A stretch of DNA of 64,000 nucleotides from positions 50,192-114,191 of the IMG/VR virus record IMGVR_UViG_3300044712_000083. One strand, given 5' to 3'. The position numbers and the translations under genes were made by a program. The DNA comes from a virus. Shown here in pieces: positions 63,417-64,000 of this stretch. Under the pieces are notes generated by a model. That model saw only the letters and a list, made by a program, of their open reading frames with translations, did no database searches and had not been told where the DNA came from. Position 1 is the stretch's first letter. Every line of letters begins with the position of its first letter.

Positions 63417-63638
63417 ATGAGTGAACCAATGTATGATTATATGAGAAAGACTATGTCTTCTATGAATATAAACTTTCCTTTCTATATAGATAGAGTTATA
63501 GTAGATGATGACTATTGTATATCATATAAAGGTTGTTATTATGTTAGAGATAGAGATGGTTTTGAACGGGCTTATTCAGCTTGTACAGTAAAGAATTATT
63601 CACCGATGATTAATGGGGTTGTTCTTCAGCCTCATTAA
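63417..63638 (+). CDS. small early protein of unknown function
   Basis: The start is taken at the ATG at 63417 (MSEPMYDYMRKTMSS). The upstream Met at 63363 would add an AT-rich hydrophobic leader that covers the promoter-like element. The product is 73 residues, rich in Y and D, with a central beta-like part (FYIDRVIVDDDYCISYKGCYYV) and a short end. No motif is recognised. Small proteins in the first kilobases of the early region are often host-takeover factors; here that is inferred only from position. Confidence 0.5.
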   Translation: MSEPMYDYMRKTMSSMNINFPFYIDRVIVDDDYCISYKGCYYVRDRDGFERAYSACTVKNYSPMINGVVLQPH

Positions 63639-63649
63639 TTGTTTTTTCC

Positions 63650-63668
63650 AACCTTATAATATATAAAG
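63650..63668 (+). promoter_or_regulatory. candidate early promoter element, copy 2
   Basis: AACCTTATAATATATAAAG ends two bases before the start codon at 63671. It matches the element at 63347-63361 in its AACC-TTATA core. A leaderless or near-leaderless transcript would result if the start site lies within it, so the spacing differs between copies. Confidence 0.3.
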
Positions 63669-63670
63669 AC

Positions 63671-63832
63671 ATGAATTTATTAGAACAAGCACAAGAAATA
63701 GATATAAATGAATGGTGTTCTCTATCTAATGCAGAATACATTAATCAATCACGTCAAGATGAACTTGGTCGTTATTGGGTTATCTATAAGACTACTGAAG
63801 GTCAGTTAGTCAAAATACATATGTTTTCATAG
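63671..63832 (+). CDS. 53-residue early microprotein
   Basis: The gene has ATG at 63671 and TAG at 63830-63832. The product begins MNLLEQAQEIDINEWCSLSN and ends in a beta-like GRYWVIYKTTEGQLVKIHMF. It is short, with no recognised motif. The reading frame has normal codon use for the region and is bounded by an upstream element of the early type and a downstream terminator hairpin, which supports it as a real gene. Function is unknown. Confidence 0.5.
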   Translation: MNLLEQAQEIDINEWCSLSNAEYINQSRQDELGRYWVIYKTTEGQLVKIHMFS

Positions 63833-63856
63833 GGAGATTAGTTCTCCCTTTCTTTT
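63831..63856 (+). terminator. terminator after the 53-residue gene
   Basis: A 7-bp stem (63831-63837 with 63843-63849, AGGGAGA/TCTCCCT) with a 5-base loop overlaps the stop codon and is followed by a T-rich run (TTTCTTTT). Confidence 0.65.
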
Positions 63857-63882
63857 AAACCTTTTAAATATTTCACACACAC

Positions 63883-64000
63883 ATGAAAAAGTTATTATTA
63901 TCTGTAGCTATTGCTACTACATTGTTTTCTTGCTCTCCAAGAGATAGAGCTGTTAAATTAGCTAATGGTTCTATTGTTAGAGCTGAAGTCACTAATGATG
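63883..64000 (+). CDS. early lipoprotein, partial at the window edge
   Basis: The gene starts at 63883 and runs off the right edge; 39 residues are visible. The N-terminus, MKKLLLSVAIATTLFSCSPR, is a type II signal peptide: basic start, hydrophobic core, and a lipobox LFSC with Cys17 as the lipidation site. The mature protein would be anchored in the inner or outer membrane. Phage lipoproteins in early regions often block superinfection or modify the host surface. Only the signal peptide is shown here, so the role remains inferred. Confidence 0.65.
   Translation, partial: MKKLLLSVAIATTLFSCSPRDRAVKLANGSIVRAEVTND

Overview
The window is a piece of the genome of a crAss-like podophage (Crassvirales-type tailed phage) that probably infects a Bacteroidota host. 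The evidence is an ordered set of recognisable proteins: large terminase, portal, acidic scaffold-like protein, HK97-fold-type capsid protein, HU/IHF-like proteins, ring/connector-type proteins, a nozzle ('muzzle') protein, a run of giant cargo proteins, and a 4448-residue protein carrying the DFDID metal-binding motif of crAss-like virion RNA polymerases. The DNA is AT-rich by eye. Start codons lack Shine-Dalgarno sequences, and several intergenic gaps hold Bacteroidota-type promoters (TAnnTTTG with an upstream TTTG/CTTG box). All long genes read through with the standard code, so there is no sign of stop-codon reassignment. No integrase, tRNA, CRISPR array or reverse transcriptase was seen.

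Layout. From 62.4 kb down to 1 everything is on the minus strand (late genes); from 62.8 kb up to 64 kb the genes are on the plus strand (apparently the start of the early region). The strand switch at 62417-62842 is a 426-base gap with poly-C tracts and two palindromes. Reading the late strand in transcription order: (1) 62416-55619, small regulatory/DNA-binding proteins, terminase and portal, closed by a terminator; (2) 55541-49565, promoter, scaffold, capsid protein, a conspicuous structured RNA segment, two connector-type proteins and an abundant-looking virion protein, closed by a terminator; (3) 49561-47212, five small proteins, two with Ser/Thr-rich linkers, closed by a terminator; (4) 47167-27417, promoter, phosphoesterase, ring/connector proteins, nozzle protein with a long variable extension, and two cargo proteins; (5) 27375-5753, promoter and the polymerase module (900, 4448 and 1841 residues); (6) tail fibre, a coiled-coil protein and a lysis-type cassette that continues past the left edge.

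How it works together. The large proteins at 5.7-36 kb look like ejected cargo. Between them they carry a virion RNA polymerase, a RecB-type PD-(D/E)XK nuclease, a lysozyme-like domain, a possible cysteine peptidase/amidase, a HExxH metalloprotease, glycine-zipper membrane segments and a peptidoglycan-binding domain. They also carry three ADP-ribose-related domains: an R-S-E ADP-ribosyltransferase, an ART-PolyVal-like domain, and a NADAR domain fused to the C-terminus of the polymerase protein. This last combination is the most interesting hypothesis in the window. A virion-delivered ADP-ribosylation and de-ADP-ribosylation set could modify host targets and at the same time protect the incoming template or polymerase from DarT-type defence. 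The second class of interest is RNA: a multi-hairpin segment after the capsid gene, and a promoter-leader-terminator unit just before the lysis genes.
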